Made by a program: the position numbers and the translations under genes. A model generated the notes under the pieces. It saw nothing but the letters and a program-made list of their open reading frames with translations. It did no database searches and had not been told where the DNA came from. A stretch of DNA of 6,505 nt, taken from assembly GCA_002763335.1 (NCBI GenBank), contig PEYS01000139.1, positions 1 to 6,505 of the forward strand. The letters are read 5' to 3'. Below are positions 5,631 through 6,505 of the stretch, piece after piece. Numbering within the stretch: position 1 is the stretch's first letter; each line of letters begins with the position of its first letter. The DNA is from Candidatus Woesearchaeota archaeon CG08_land_8_20_14_0_20_47_9 (GTDB taxonomy: Archaea > Nanobdellota > Nanobdellia > Woesearchaeales > CG1-02-47-18).

Positions 5631-6239
5631 ATGGAACAGATTGCCCAGGGAGCAGAGGCGGTGATATGCTTAGAAGGAGACACCATAATAAAGGAGCGCC
5701 TCAAGAAGCCATACCGCCTTGATGAGATCGACAGAGACCTGAGAAAGCAGCGTACAAGGCGCGAGGCAAGGGTTATAGAGAAGCTTGCAAGCATAGGCAT
5801 CCCTGTACCAGGGCTCAAAGATGTGTCTCACAAGACAATGAGGATAGAGATGGAGTTTATTGAGGGCCCTAGGCTCAGGGACCTGCTCAGCAGAGAGAAT
5901 GCTGAAGGCCTATGCAAAACAGTGGGCAGGCATATTGGCTTAATGCATGCTAACGGGATCATCCATGGAGACCTTACAACATCAAACATGATTCTAGGCC
6001 CTGATAAGAGGGTGTGCTTCATTGACTTCGGGCTTAGCTTCTTCTCAGACAAGGCTGAGGACAAGGCAGTTGACCTGCATCTCCTATGCCAAGCCCTCAA
6101 CAGCAGGCATCACGCAATTGCCAGGAAATGCATTAAGGCTGCATTTGAAGGATACAAGGAGACAAACAAGGAGCATGAGCCTGTTATGCAGAGATTTAAG
6201 AAGGTTGAGATGAGGGGGAGGAACAAGGGGAAGGGGTAA
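5631..6239 (+). CDS. bud32: Bud32/PRPK-type atypical kinase of the KEOPS complex
   Basis: Small RIO-like kinase/ATPase that works with Kae1, Cgi121 and Pcc1 in the KEOPS complex, which makes the t6A modification at position 37 of ANN-decoding tRNAs. The start at 5631 gives MEQIAQGAEAVI, matching the usual Bud32 N-terminus; an in-frame TTG at 5613 would add six residues with no family support. Visible motifs in the 202-aa protein are the GAEA phosphate loop (7-10), catalytic Lys K21 in IIKERLKKPYR, RREAR (43-47, partner Glu E46), the catalytic loop HGDLTTSNMI (112-121, Asp D114), metal-binding DFG (132-134) and EDKAVDLHLL (143-152). The basic C-terminal tail, important in the family, is present as RGRNKGKG. 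It is complete and not fused to Kae1. It is divergent from the thioredoxin/CcdA operon, and no other KEOPS gene is nearby. Confidence 0.95.
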   Translation: MEQIAQGAEAVICLEGDTIIKERLKKPYRLDEIDRDLRKQRTRREARVIEKLASIGIPVPGLKDVSHKTMRIEMEFIEGPRLRDLLSRENAEGLCKTVGRHIGLMHANGIIHGDLTTSNMILGPDKRVCFIDFGLSFFSDKAEDKAVDLHLLCQALNSRHHAIARKCIKAAFEGYKETNKEHEPVMQRFKKVEMRGRNKGKG

Positions 6240-6243
6240 AAGA

Positions 6244-6414
6244 ATGGGAGAGTTAAAAAAATCAATGAGGAGTATGCAAAGAGATATCAGGGTAACGAAA
6301 ATCTGCTGCTCGGGGCTATACCCACGAACTTTTGAGTATGTGGCGGGATAACAAGAAAAGCGAGGGGCTTGAGAAAAAGCTAAAGCCCATAAAGCAGAAA
6401 CTCGCCAAGGCATA
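6244..6414 (+). pseudogene. Possible decayed or frameshifted small coding region after bud32
   Basis: No intact gene fills 6240-6505. Two short protein-like stretches in different plus-strand frames follow each other. Codons from 6249 to 6335 (in frame with bud32, beyond its stop) read RVKKINEEYAKRYQGNENLL and then GAIPTNF before a TGA. From ATG 6338 to TAA 6414 another frame reads MWRDNKKSEGLEKKLKPIKQ and then KLAKA. The first has no start codon of its own. Joining them needs a frame change near 6330-6338, and reaching the ATG at 6244 needs another. A broken small gene or a sequencing indel would explain this, but chance cannot be excluded. I recognise no family. Bases 6415-6505 show nothing I can support. 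Confidence 0.2.
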
Positions 6415-6505
6415 AGATGCCTGGCAGATAATGGTCAGCAAATTCAGCAAGGCCTGAAAATGATATCCTTCTCACTATTACTTGACCTATGGCTCTGACT
6501 TGACC

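Noticed and set aside
6365..6388. GGGCTT/AAGCCC inverted repeat
   Set aside because: A 6-bp stem with a 12-base loop, no T-run and a position inside the possible coding remnant is easily chance.
6084..6413. 109-aa minus-strand open frame across the bud32 end
   Set aside because: It is antisense to the conserved C-terminal part of bud32 and has no recognisable motif or ribosome site.
6455..6500. C/D box small RNA (ATGATAT ... CTGA)
   Set aside because: The C box is a poor match, and no convincing internal C'/D' boxes or terminal stem are visible.

Overview
The window looks archaeal, most plausibly a little-studied lineage such as DPANN or a relative; that placement is inference. The main evidence is a free-standing Bud32-type kinase, found in archaea and eukaryotes. 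Supporting signs are AT-rich TATA-like boxes at archaeal spacing before kefB-like, the thioredoxin/CcdA gene and bud32, mixed with strong Shine-Dalgarno sites on two minus-strand genes.

Layout. Positions 1-153 hold a strong composite inverted repeat and no gene. A plus-strand endonuclease III-related DNA glycosylase (154-1035) follows. Next is a plus-strand KefB-type cation/proton antiporter with a C-terminal RCK domain (1079-2806), which has a clear TATA box. It converges on a minus-strand cluster read from right to left: a signal-peptide/thioredoxin/CcdA fusion (5544-4261), gcvH (4280-3873, overlapping by 20 bases) and lipA (3708-2857). A structured 164-base gap separates gcvH from lipA. 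bud32 (5631-6239, plus) diverges from the thioredoxin/CcdA gene across a short shared promoter region that contains an 8-bp dyad. The last 266 bases hold only fragments that look like a decayed or frameshifted small coding region.

How the genes fit together. LipA makes the lipoyl group and GcvH is the protein that carries it. The gene translationally coupled to gcvH encodes a membrane thiol-redox protein: an extracytoplasmic CPHC thioredoxin fold plus a CcdA electron conduit. No other glycine cleavage gene (gcvT, gcvP, lpd) and no octanoyl/lipoate transferase is visible. The arrangement therefore suggests, as hypothesis only, that the lipoylated H-like protein serves as a dithiol carrier linked to membrane thiol redox, not (or not only) to glycine cleavage. 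This is the best candidate for something undescribed here. The unusual glycosylase (loss of three of four Fe-S cysteines, a repeated TQNTxW-like motif) and the two structured non-coding regions come next.
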